From Thermoleophilia bacterium (GTDB taxonomy: Bacteria > Actinomycetota > Thermoleophilia > Gaiellales > Gaiellaceae), in the NCBI GenBank assembly GCA_029858755.1, contig JAOUEK010000049.1:1-9016 (forward strand): a stretch of 9,016 nt of DNA. The letters are read 5' to 3'. The translations under genes were made by a program, and so were the position numbers. Positions 1 to 6,413 of the stretch are shown piece by piece. The notes beneath the pieces were generated by a model that ran no database searches, was not told where the DNA came from, and saw only the letters and a program-made list of their open reading frames with translations. Positions within the stretch are counted from its first letter, which is position 1; every line of letters begins with the position of its first letter.

Positions 1-255
1 GTCGGTCCGCGCTTCGCGTTCGTGCTCTGGTGGATCTTCGGCGAGCGGGTCGACCGGGCCTTCGACAGCTGGATCTGGCCGCTGCTGCTCCTGATCTTCC
101 TCCCCTGGACGGGGCTCGCGTACCTGGTCATGTGGTCAGCCGTCGGCGGTGTCTCCGGCTGGGAGTGGATCATCGTCGCGCTCGGGCTCCTCGCCGACCT
201 CGCGAGCTACTCGTCGCGGGCCGCGAAGCAGCAGTACGTCAGCCGCTACGGGTAG
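1..255 (+). CDS. Small two-helix membrane protein, 5'-truncated by window edge
   Basis: The frame is open from base 1 and ends at TAG 253-255, giving 84 visible residues. A GTG at 22 could be a start, but the seven codons before it (VGPRFAF) read as protein of the same style, so the true start is probably outside the window. Two hydrophobic stretches are visible: residues about 22-46, rich in Trp/Leu/Ile (WIWPLLLLIFLPWTGLAYLV), and about 54-68 (WEWIIVALGLLADLA). The tail is short and basic (SRAAKQQYVSRYG). This suggests a hairpin inner-membrane protein with a cytoplasmic tail. I recognise the general look of small actinobacterial membrane proteins but no named family, and no function can be assigned. 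It is not part of the divergently oriented sugar cluster. Codon third positions are strongly G/C, which supports real coding. Confidence 0.7.
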   Translation, partial: VGPRFAFVLWWIFGERVDRAFDSWIWPLLLLIFLPWTGLAYLVMWSAVGGVSGWEWIIVALGLLADLASYSSRAAKQQYVSRYG

Positions 256-280
256 CGCTCACATCGGTCGCCACCCGGCG

Positions 281-309
281 TTGACCACGCCCGGGCCCCG
301 GGCGATCAT
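281..309 (+). promoter_or_regulatory. Sigma70-like promoter with palindrome in the spacer
   Basis: TTGACC at 281-286 matches the -35 consensus at 5 of 6 positions. Exactly 17 bp later, GATCAT at 304-309 matches the -10 consensus at 4 of 6. Transcription would start near 316-317, only a few bases before ATG 321, giving a very short leader or a near-leaderless mRNA. The spacer is almost filled by the palindrome at 288-304. The assignment is by eye only. Confidence 0.45.
288..304. repeat. Palindrome in promoter spacer, candidate operator
   Basis: CGCCCGGG / CCCGGGCG are perfect 8-bp arms around a single C at 296. The element lies between the putative -35 and -10 boxes of the downstream gene, its last base overlapping the first base of the -10, where a bound dimer would block RNA polymerase. 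It could instead be a GC-rich hairpin after the upstream gene's stop at 255, but no T-run follows, so a classic intrinsic terminator is not supported. Confidence 0.45.
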
Positions 310-320
310 TGTCGGTAGGG

Positions 321-731
321 ATGGAGTACGCGCTGCTCACGTCGACGCTCGCGCTCGCGCTCGGGAACGCGCTCGGAGGGGTCTCCGGGGCGCTCCCGGC
401 GACGGCGAAGCAGGTGTCGGTGGCCGTCACCAAGACGGCGCTCGCCGCGAACGTGCCGCCCGCCCAGGCGCGACGCGCGCTCGCCAGGGCACCGTACAAG
501 CGGCAGTCGCTCCGCTACCTGTACGCGGCGGGCTGGATCGCCGGGAAGCGTGATCGGATCACCTGTGCATTCGTGCAGCTGAACGCCTCCGCCGCCGACG
601 CCGCCGCGCGCCTCGCCCTCTCGCGCATCCCCGGCCGTGCGAAGCTGCTGCGCCGGGCGAGGCTCACGGAGCGCGCCGCCCGCACCGCCGTCGCGCGCGG
701 CTTCCGTGCCGCATGTGGAGCGCCCGGCTAG
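321..731 (+). CDS. Uncharacterised 136-aa basic protein with hydrophobic N-terminus
   Basis: I chose ATG 321 because it sits just behind the promoter at 281-309. A TTG at 309 in the same frame would add four residues but overlaps the -10 box. Neither start has a convincing Shine-Dalgarno. The N-terminus (MEYALLTSTLALALGNALGG) is hydrophobic and could be a membrane anchor or uncleaved signal; it has no positive charge before the core, so a secretion signal is doubtful. The rest is Ala/Arg-rich and basic (KRQSLRYLYAAGWIAGKRDR, then RIPGRAKLLRRARLTERAAR), with two cysteines, one in the middle and one near the C-terminus. Strong third-position G/C bias supports coding, and no opposite-strand frame here is better. 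I do not recognise the family. The stop TAG 729-731 overlaps the stop of the convergent permease gene. Confidence 0.6.
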   Translation: MEYALLTSTLALALGNALGGVSGALPATAKQVSVAVTKTALAANVPPAQARRALARAPYKRQSLRYLYAAGWIAGKRDRITCAFVQLNASAADAAARLALSRIPGRAKLLRRARLTERAARTAVARGFRAACGAPG

Positions 732-2002
732 ACCCCGCCGCGCGCCGCGCGCCGCCGCTTGGCGTACGCGTCGACGAGCACGGCGGCGAGCAGCACGAGG
801 CCGGTGATCACGAACTTCGTGCCCGAGGCGAGCCCCAGCAGGTCCATGCCGTTCGTGATCGAGGTGATCACGAGCGCTCCGAGCAGCGCAGAGACCACGC
901 GGCCGACGCCGCCGAAGAGGCTGGTGCCGCCGATCACTGCTGCAGCGATCACCAGCAGCAGCAGGTTGCCCCCGCCGGTGTTCGTGGCCACCGAGCGCAG
1001 GCGTGAGGCGAGCATGATGCCCCCCACTCCGGCCATGAAGCCGCTGATCATGAAGACCATGATGCGGACGCGATCGACGTTGATTCCCGCGCGCCGCGCG
1101 GCCTCGGGATTCCCGCCGATCGCGTAGACGTGGCGACCGAAGCGCAGGCGCGTGGCGACGAACGACCAGGCGACGAGGAAGACCAGCAGGATCAGGGTCA
1201 CCTTCGGCACGCCGCGATCCTTGTTCGCGAACCAGACAGCGGCTGCCGTGACGATCGCGAGCCCCCCGATCTGCAGCGCGATGAGAACGGTCGGCTTGGC
1301 GTCGAGCCCCCGCGCGCGCCGCGTGACCGCCGTGCGCACCTGCGACAGCGCGTACCCGACGACGACGGCGAGCGCGAGGATCCATCCCTGCACTTCGCTG
1401 AGGAAGTCGTTGGCGATGCCGACGACGGTCTTGTCCTGGATGCGGATCGTGCCGGCGGTGGAGTACTGCGTCGTCAGGATGAGCACGACGCCGGACCAGA
1501 TCAGGAACCCGGCGAGCGTGACGACGAACGACGGAACGCCTGCTTTCGTGATCACCACGCCGTGGACGAACCCGATCGCGGTCGTGATCGCGAGCGCGAC
1601 GAGGATCGCGAGCCACCACGGCCATCCGGGATCTTCCGGCCGGAGCAACAGCGTCATCACGACTCCACCGAGAGCGCTCACGTATGCGACCGACAGGTCG
1701 ATCTCGGCGATCAGGAGCACGAAGACGATGCCGATCGCCATCGTCGCGATCGCCGTCATCTGCAGCAGCAGGTTCGTGAAGTTGCGCTCGGTGAGGAACT
1801 TGTCGTCGAGGATGCTGAACGTGACGACGATCACGATCAGCCCCACGATGATCGGCATCGCCCCCAGCTCACCGGCCTTGACCCCCTGCCACCAGCGGCG
1901 GCCGTACTCCATCAGCGCCGGCGTGGTCGGGGTCGTGAAACCGCTCTGCGGCTCCTCGAGCTCCTCAGCCTCCGGCCCCCCGGGCTCTCGGGCGTCGGTC
2001 AT
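728..2002 (-). CDS. xylH: Xylose-type ABC transporter permease (XylH-like)
   Basis: Integral-membrane subunit of a carbohydrate-uptake-2 type ABC importer (BPD_transp_2 family); 424 aa, close to E. coli XylH at about 393. Start ATG 2002 is chosen because its ATGA overlaps the ATPase stop; an open frame continues to 2305 but lies inside the ATPase gene. The first ~48 residues are a hydrophilic, acidic cytoplasmic tail. Ten to twelve hydrophobic segments follow, the clearest at about 49-65, 82-99, 130-150, 157-177, 206-221, 238-258, 268-284, 312-332, 346-366 and 396-413. Family signatures include EIDLS (100-104) and the cytoplasmic loop AIGGNPEAARRAGI (294-307), the ATPase-coupling region. It follows xylF and xylG in the same transcript and supplies the only permease, so a homodimer is expected. 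The xylose assignment comes mainly from the neighbours. Confidence 0.9.
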   Translation of the reverse strand: MTDAREPGGPEAEELEEPQSGFTTPTTPALMEYGRRWWQGVKAGELGAMPIIVGLIVIVVTFSILDDKFLTERNFTNLLLQMTAIATMAIGIVFVLLIAEIDLSVAYVSALGGVVMTLLLRPEDPGWPWWLAILVALAITTAIGFVHGVVITKAGVPSFVVTLAGFLIWSGVVLILTTQYSTAGTIRIQDKTVVGIANDFLSEVQGWILALAVVVGYALSQVRTAVTRRARGLDAKPTVLIALQIGGLAIVTAAAVWFANKDRGVPKVTLILLVFLVAWSFVATRLRFGRHVYAIGGNPEAARRAGINVDRVRIMVFMISGFMAGVGGIMLASRLRSVATNTGGGNLLLLVIAAAVIGGTSLFGGVGRVVSALLGALVITSITNGMDLLGLASGTKFVITGLVLLAAVLVDAYAKRRRAARGGV

Positions 2003-2787
2003 CCCTCGACCGCCTCGGCGTCGGTCTCGTCCATGCCCGGAACGCGCTCCAGGGTGCCAGCGGTGATCGCGTGCACCACCTCCTGCTGGGTCGTCTCCGC
2101 GCGCTCGAGCTGCGCCACCCTCTGACCCAGCCGCAGCACGGTGATGCGGTCCGCGACCTCGAACACGTCGTGCAGGTTGTGCGAGATGATCACGACGCCG
2201 AGCCCGCGCTCGGCGAGCCGGCGGACGAGGTTGAGCACCTGCCGCGTCTGCGCCACGCCGAGCGCAGCGGTGGGCTCGTCGAGGATCACGATCCTCGAGT
2301 TCCACATCACGGCCTTCGCCACCGCCACCGACTGCCGCTGGCCGCCGGAGAGGCCGCTCACCGTCTGGCGGACGGACTGGAGCGTCGTCACCGAGAGCTC
2401 GGTCAGCGTCTCCCGCGCGGCCCGCTCCATGCGCTCCTCGTCGAGCACGATCCCGCTTCGCGTCCGCTCGCGCCCGAGGAACATGTTGCCGACGACGTCG
2501 AGGTTGTCGGCGAGCGCGAGATCCTGGTAGACGATCTCGATCCCGAGCTTCGCGGCGTCGCGCGGCCCATGGATGTGCACCGTGCCGCCGTCGACGAGGA
2601 CCTCACCGTGATCGAACGGGTAGATCCCGGCGATCCCCTTGATCAGGGTCGACTTGCCGGCGCCGTTGTCGCCGACGAGCGCCATCACCTCCCCGGCCAG
2701 CACCTCGAAGTCGACGTGGTCGAGCGCCTGAACCGCGCCGAACGCCTTCGAGACGTCGCGACACGAGAGGATCGGGGTGTTGGCCAT
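1999..2787 (-). CDS. xylG: Sugar ABC transporter ATPase, single nucleotide-binding domain (XylG-like)
   Basis: Cytoplasmic ATPase powering sugar import with the downstream permease. All motifs of one complete ABC domain are present: Walker A GDNGAGKST (39-47), Q-loop Gln88 in VYQD, signature LSGGQ (146-150), Walker B IVILDEP (166-172) and switch His203 in ISHNL. At 262 aa it is half the usual ~500-aa fused double-domain ATPase of ribose/xylose systems (RbsA, XylG); it resembles half-size ATPases such as FrcA of rhizobial fructose uptake. It therefore presumably dimerises. ATG 2787 is the first in-frame start, but the upstream stretch is pyrimidine-rich (CTTCTCTCC, then CAGCTCCCCG) with no Shine-Dalgarno, which is odd for a transporter gene. 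Its TGA at 2001-1999 overlaps the permease ATG. The symbol rests on context, since homologues serve several sugars. Confidence 0.88.
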   Translation of the reverse strand: MANTPILSCRDVSKAFGAVQALDHVDFEVLAGEVMALVGDNGAGKSTLIKGIAGIYPFDHGEVLVDGGTVHIHGPRDAAKLGIEIVYQDLALADNLDVVGNMFLGRERTRSGIVLDEERMERAARETLTELSVTTLQSVRQTVSGLSGGQRQSVAVAKAVMWNSRIVILDEPTAALGVAQTRQVLNLVRRLAERGLGVVIISHNLHDVFEVADRITVLRLGQRVAQLERAETTQQEVVHAITAGTLERVPGMDETDAEAVEG

Positions 2788-2815
2788 CGGGGAGCTGCGG
2801 ACGGAGAGAAGGCCC

Positions 2816-2852
2816 CTCCGCGGTGGGGCGCCCGGGGCGCCCCACCGCGGAG
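2816..2852 (-). promoter_or_regulatory. Strong intercistronic hairpin between xylF and xylG
   Basis: Seventeen perfectly complementary base pairs, CTCCGCGGTGGGGCGCC (2816-2832) with its reverse complement at 2836-2852, around a 3-nt loop. It lies 18 nt after the xylF stop and about 28 nt before the xylG start. No U-run follows on the minus strand (GGGGCCTTCTCTCC), so it is not a textbook terminator. By analogy with malE-malF type intercistronic structures, it likely stabilises the upstream xylF mRNA or partly attenuates transcription, so that more binding protein than transporter core is made. The structure is seen directly; its role is inferred. Confidence 0.7.
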
Positions 2853-2870
2853 CAGCTCACGTCCTACGGA

Positions 2871-4046
2871 TCAGGCGTTCTCCTGGCAGAACGTCGTCTC
2901 GGACGTATCGCCGGTGCAGAGCTCCTCAATCGTCCGGAAGCCGTCGGCGATCACCGTGTCGGCCACGTTGTCCGTCGTCACGCCGATCGGCACGAGCGCC
3001 ACGTACGGGACAACGCCTTCGCCGTCGGCGGACTCGGCCGGCTTGCCGTCGCTCGAGTTGATGCCGATCAGGGAGAAGTCGTACCCGGGGTCGATGGCTG
3101 CGATGTCATCGCCGGCCCGGAGCGCGAGGGCCACGGCCGCTGCGACCTTCGCCTCGGCCTCGATCGGCTTGTACACGCTCATCGTCTGCTTCCCGAGCAG
3201 GACGTTCTGGATCCCGGCCGCGGTCGCGTCCTGGCCCGAGATCGGGATCGTCGTCGGGTCGAGACCGGCCGACTCGAGCGCCGTGATCGTCGACTGCGCG
3301 AGACCGTCGTTGGCGGCGAAGACGGCGTTCACGTCGTTGTTCGCCGACACGAGGATCTGCTCCATGATCTTCAGCCCTTCGGCGTTGTCCCAGCCGGGCG
3401 TGAACTGATCCGCGACGAGCTCCCACTCGCCGGCGTCCACACGCGCCTGCACGGTCGCCGAATAGCCGTCCTTGAAGAGGAACGAGTTGTTGTCCTCCTC
3501 GCCGCCGTTCAGCATCACAACGCGCGGCTTGTCGAGCCCGAGGGCATCGATCGCAGGCTCGAGCACCTCGGCCATGGTGGCGCCGACCTTGACGTTGTCG
3601 AAGCTCACGTACGCGTCACCGCCGGACGAGCCGGTGTTGAAGCGGTCGTACTCGACGACCTTCACGCCGGCCTCCTTGGCCTGCTCGATGATCGAGCCGC
3701 CCGAGCCGGTGTCGAGGCTCGTGAGCAGGATCACGCTCGCGCCGTCGGCGATCGCCTGCTCCGCCTGCGACTGCTGGTTCGCCGCGTCACCCTCGGCGTT
3801 GACGATCGTGTACTCGACGCCCGCCTCGTCGAAGGCCTCCTCGAAGAAGCGCCTGTCGTCAGCCTCCCACCGGTCCGAGCTCGCGCTGTCTGGCAGGAGC
3901 ACCCAGATGCTCCCCTCGCCGCCGCCGCCGCCGCTGCCCTCGTCGTCGCCGCCGCAACCTGCCGCGACGAGCGCGAGTGCGGCGACCGCAAGCAGCAGCG
4001 CCCAGACGAGCCGGGACGGGCGTGACCCACTCTTCCAGTCCATCAT
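2871..4046 (-). CDS. xylF: D-xylose-binding lipoprotein (XylF-like)
   Basis: Extracytoplasmic sugar-binding protein that delivers substrate to the importer; 391 aa. It has a lipoprotein signal: a basic N-region (KSGSRPSR), a hydrophobic core (14-29) and lipobox VAAGC with Cys31 as lipidation site. A Gly/Asp/Glu linker (32-45) follows, then a periplasmic-binding-protein type 1 fold from about 46. Several stretches match my memory of E. coli XylF: YDR (133-135), VSFDNVKVG (147-155), PISGQDA (268-274), QTMSVYKPI (287-295) and DTVIADGF (363-370). That makes xylose or a close pentose more likely than ribose or glucose. Start ATG 4046 has a strong Shine-Dalgarno 7 nt upstream; an open frame to 4151 is rejected because it would bury the signal peptide. 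A second ATG follows immediately. Cys377 and Cys387 near the C-terminus could form a disulfide. Confidence 0.93.
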   Translation of the reverse strand: MMDWKSGSRPSRLVWALLLAVAALALVAAGCGGDDEGSGGGGGEGSIWVLLPDSASSDRWEADDRRFFEEAFDEAGVEYTIVNAEGDAANQQSQAEQAIADGASVILLTSLDTGSGGSIIEQAKEAGVKVVEYDRFNTGSSGGDAYVSFDNVKVGATMAEVLEPAIDALGLDKPRVVMLNGGEEDNNSFLFKDGYSATVQARVDAGEWELVADQFTPGWDNAEGLKIMEQILVSANNDVNAVFAANDGLAQSTITALESAGLDPTTIPISGQDATAAGIQNVLLGKQTMSVYKPIEAEAKVAAAVALALRAGDDIAAIDPGYDFSLIGINSSDGKPAESADGEGVVPYVALVPIGVTTDNVADTVIADGFRTIEELCTGDTSETTFCQENA

Positions 4047-4053
4047 CCTGCAA

Positions 4054-4063
4054 CCTCCTCCTC
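4054..4063 (-). promoter_or_regulatory. Strong ribosome binding site of xylF
   Basis: GAGGAGGAGG is followed by 7 nt (TTGCAGG) and ATG 4046. It is the strongest Shine-Dalgarno among the transporter genes and fixes the xylF start. It contrasts with xylG, which has none, consistent with binding protein being made in excess. Confidence 0.8.
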
Positions 4064-4064
4064 T

Positions 4065-4085
4065 CGATGACGCCTGGCGCCATCG
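4065..4085. promoter_or_regulatory. Inverted repeat upstream of xylF, candidate operator
   Basis: On the plus strand the arms CGATGACGCC and GGCGCCATCG flank a single T at 4075, with one mismatch in ten pairs. The element ends 2 nt before the xylF ribosome binding site. It could be a repressor operator or a leader hairpin affecting xylF translation. No regulator gene is present in the window to help decide. Confidence 0.4.
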
Positions 4086-4149
4086 TGGGGTCGTGCCCCT
4101 CCGGCTGTCAGCGTCCTCGCACCACGTGGGTTTCGGATCTGTCGCGCGC

Positions 4150-4178
4150 ACTATCTCAGACTTCGGGCCTCGCGAGAA
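4150..4178 (-). promoter_or_regulatory. Possible internal promoter for the transporter genes
   Basis: In the 178-bp gap between the SDR stop and xylF, minus-strand TTCTCG (4178-4173) and GATAGT (4155-4150) are separated by 17 bp. The -10 matches 4 of 6 and the -35 only 3 of 6. An 8-bp palindrome CTCGCGAG (4169-4176) overlaps the -35. It would give a leader of about 97 nt that includes the inverted repeat at 4065-4085. The motif is weak. The gap size and strong xylF ribosome site fit a separate transporter transcript, but read-through from the SDR gene is equally possible. Confidence 0.25.
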
Positions 4179-4224
4179 GCACAGGCCATGTACCTCGTGT
4201 GCCCGACACGGCTCGCTGTGCCGC

Positions 4225-4938
4225 TCACCCCCACGACTCCTCGCTCACCGGGCGCATCGCCAGTTCGAGGATCCGGTGCCCACGGGGGCGCGAGACGGCG
4301 AAGAGCACGGCGTCGGCGACGTCCTGCGCGTCCATCATCCCCGCCAGCTCGGGCATCTCGGGCGTGCGGCCGCGTCCCTCCTCCATCGCGAAGTCGGTGG
4401 CGACGCCGCCCGGGCAGACGTTCGTGCACCGGACGCCGTGCGGGCGCAACTCGTGGTCGAGCGCGCGGGTGAAGCCGACCTGCGCGAACTTCGACGCGCA
4501 GTAGACGGCCTCGTTGGGGAGCCCGCGGCGCCCCGCCTCGGAAGCGACGGACACGAGATCGCCACCGCCACGAGAGATCAGGTGCGGGATGACAGCGGCG
4601 GCCGCGTAGATCACGCCCTTGACGTTCGTGTCGATCATCTCCTCGAGGTGCGCCGGGTCGAGCTCGACGAGCGGCCCGTAGGCACCGACGCCGGCGTTGG
4701 CGACGAGGATGTCGAGGCCGCCGTGACGCTCCACGGTGGCGGCGACGAGCGCCTCCACCTGCGCGCGGTCGCGGACGTCAGTGGGCAGGGCGACGGCGTC
4801 CGCGATGCCGAGGTCGTCCGCTGACCGGGATGCCAGGCCGAGCTTCACCCCCTCTGCTGCGAGCGCCCGCGCGACGGCGGCCCCGATGCCGCGGCTCGCG
4901 CCTGTGACGACCGCGACCTTCCCCTCCAGCTGGCTCAT
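4225..4938 (-). CDS. Short-chain dehydrogenase/reductase (classical SDR)
   Basis: NAD(P)-dependent oxidoreductase of 237 aa, a normal length for classical SDRs. It shows the cofactor motif TGASRGIG (12-19), NAG (81-83), structural Asn105 in DTNVKG, and the catalytic Ser133, Tyr146 and Lys150 (YCASK); all key residues are intact. PGGVATDF (176-183) is the usual segment after the active site. Arg38-Ser39 after the second strand, with no acidic residue at its end, hints at NADP(H) preference, but this is weak. ATG 4938 overlaps the xylB stop (ATGA) and has AGGAGG 4 nt upstream, so translation is both coupled and independently primed. Substrate cannot be read from sequence. Its place between xylB and xylF suggests a sugar or polyol oxidation, for example an alternative entry of a pentitol, or detoxification of a pathway aldehyde. 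Confidence 0.88.
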   Translation of the reverse strand: MSQLEGKVAVVTGASRGIGAAVARALAAEGVKLGLASRSADDLGIADAVALPTDVRDRAQVEALVAATVERHGGLDILVANAGVGAYGPLVELDPAHLEEMIDTNVKGVIYAAAAVIPHLISRGGGDLVSVASEAGRRGLPNEAVYCASKFAQVGFTRALDHELRPHGVRCTNVCPGGVATDFAMEEGRGRTPEMPELAGMMDAQDVADAVLFAVSRPRGHRILELAMRPVSEESWG

Positions 4939-6413
4939 GGCTCCTCCTCGGTCTGGTGCAGTGCGGGATACAGCGATCGGAAGCGCCCGTGGAGCGCTGC
5001 ATAGCGCTCCACGAGACCGGGCTCCGGCTCGACGCGCCCCGAAACGCGGACGCAGCGCGTAACGGCGTCGTGGACGTCATCGAAGACGCCGCCGGCGACG
5101 CCGCCGAGGAGCGCGGCGCCGTACGCCGACCCCTCCTCGGAGGCGGTCGTCTCCAGCGCGACGCCGAGCACGGCGGCGACGATCCGCAGCCACTCCCCGC
5201 CGCGCGCGCCGCCGCCTGAGACGCGCGCGACGTCGGCCTCGACGCCGAGTGAGCGCAGCAGGTCGAGCGAGTCGCGCAGGCCGAAGGCAACGCCCTCGAG
5301 CACCGCCCGGACGAGCGCGCCGCGATCGTGGTGCAGCGACAGGCCGACGAAGGCGCCGCGCGCATCCGGGTCGGCGTGCGGGGTGCGCTCGCCCGCGAGG
5401 TACGGGAGAAACACGAGCCGGTCCGCACCGGGGTCCCAGCGTGCCGCTTCGTCGAGCAGCTCGTCGAACGACGCGCCGGGTGCGAGCCGGTCGCGGAACC
5501 ACTGCAGCGAGCCGGCCGCCGACAGCATCACGCCCATCGCGTGCCAGGCGCCGGGCACCGCATGGCAGAAGACGTGCACACGGGCCTCCGGCTCGGGACG
5601 GTAGGCGGGCAGTGCCGCGAAGACGACGCCGGAGGTGCCGAGCACGATCGAGAGCGGGCCGGGTCGGTCGATCCCGACGCCGAGCGCCGCCGCGGCGCAG
5701 TCGCCGGCCCCCGCTGCCACCGGCACCCCCCGGAGCGCCGCGAACGAGCCTTGTAACTGATCGTCACAAGGCACGACGACGCCGGCGGGCGCGGGTGACT
5801 CGAGCAGCGGCGGCAGCCAGGCGGCGGGGATCCCGAGCGCGTCGATCACGTCCCGCGACCAGCGCCGGCCGGCGACGTCGAGCAGCAGCGTTCCGGAGGC
5901 GTCGGCCACGTCCATCGCCCAGGCGCGGGTGAGGCGCAGTCGCACGTAGTCCTTGGGCAGGCAGATCCGCGCGATGCGCGCGTAGGCCGCGGGCTCGTGA
6001 CGGCGCAGCCAGAGGAGCTTCGGCGCCGTGAAGCCGGGCAGCGCACGGTTGCCGGTGAGCTCGATCAGGCGCTCGAGGCCGATCGCCTGCTCGATCTCCG
6101 CGCACTCGTCGGCCGTGCGCTGGTCGTTCCACAGGATCGCGGGCCGGATCACTCGGTCGTCGGCGTCGAGCGCGACGAGCCCGTGCATCTGGCCGGAGAG
6201 GCCGATCCCGACCACCTCCCTGCCGGCTGCGACCTCGGCGAGCGCGGCCTCCGCGGCCCGCCACCAGTCCTCCGGATCCTGCTCCGACCAGCCCGGGCGT
6301 GGCGTGGACAGCGGATACGAGCGCTCGGCGCGCGCCAGCACTCCGCCGTCGGGCGCGACTGCGATCGCCTTCACTCCCGTGGTGCCGACGTCGAGGCCGA
6401 CCGCCGCGGTCAT
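4935..6413 (-). CDS. xylB: Xylulokinase
   Basis: FGGY-family kinase that phosphorylates D-xylulose with ATP to xylulose 5-phosphate, feeding the pentose phosphate pathway; 492 aa versus 484 in E. coli. Motifs recalled from E. coli XylB appear in order: DVGTTGVKA (8-16), GWSEQDPEDWW (41-51), GLSGQMHG with Met76-His77 of the sugar pocket (71-78), PAILWNDQRT (91-100), GFTAPKLLW (127-135), LPKDYVRLR (152-160), GAGD with catalytic base Asp238 (235-238), LGTSGV (258-263), FCHAVP (282-287), FLPYLAGERTPH (335-346) and SGGGARGGEW (399-408). One deviation: Cys239 follows the catalytic Asp where E. coli has Asn234, reported to help bind the sugar. ATG 6413 overlaps the M20 stop as ATGA; the longer open frame to 6773 runs inside the M20 gene and is rejected. 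Xylulose specificity is strongly supported over glycerol, gluconate or ribulose kinases. Confidence 0.95.
   Translation of the reverse strand: MTAAVGLDVGTTGVKAIAVAPDGGVLARAERSYPLSTPRPGWSEQDPEDWWRAAEAALAEVAAGREVVGIGLSGQMHGLVALDADDRVIRPAILWNDQRTADECAEIEQAIGLERLIELTGNRALPGFTAPKLLWLRRHEPAAYARIARICLPKDYVRLRLTRAWAMDVADASGTLLLDVAGRRWSRDVIDALGIPAAWLPPLLESPAPAGVVVPCDDQLQGSFAALRGVPVAAGAGDCAAAALGVGIDRPGPLSIVLGTSGVVFAALPAYRPEPEARVHVFCHAVPGAWHAMGVMLSAAGSLQWFRDRLAPGASFDELLDEAARWDPGADRLVFLPYLAGERTPHADPDARGAFVGLSLHHDRGALVRAVLEGVAFGLRDSLDLLRSLGVEADVARVSGGGARGGEWLRIVAAVLGVALETTASEEGSAYGAALLGGVAGGVFDDVHDAVTRCVRVSGRVEPEPGLVERYAALHGRFRSLYPALHQTEEEP

Noticed and set aside
239..499. Minus-strand 86-codon frame opposite the 136-aa gene
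   Set aside because: Its sequence is less protein-like and third-position bias favours the plus-strand frame. The promoter also points to the plus strand.
306..1625. Minus-strand 439-codon frame spanning the xylH end and the 136-aa gene
   Set aside because: It is in a different frame from the clear permease, and the product is a repetitive Arg-rich string typical of an out-of-frame reading.
1130..2125. Long plus-strand open frame of 331 codons opposite the permease gene
   Set aside because: It is Arg/Asp/His-rich with no domain, and lies antisense to an intact, recognisable permease. Such frames are common shadows in GC-rich coding DNA.
2003..2305. Extended N-terminus for the permease
   Set aside because: The extension lies wholly within the ATPase gene and is Arg-rich. 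The ATGA overlap at 2002 and the family length support the shorter form.
2071..4025. Long plus-strand open frames (2071-3408 and 2823-4025) opposite xylG and xylF
   Set aside because: Low-complexity Arg/Val/Asp-rich products without motifs, antisense to genes with full motif sets.
4047..4151. Longer xylF start at 4151
   Set aside because: It would place 35 residues before the lipoprotein signal peptide and bury the strong ribosome binding site inside coding sequence.
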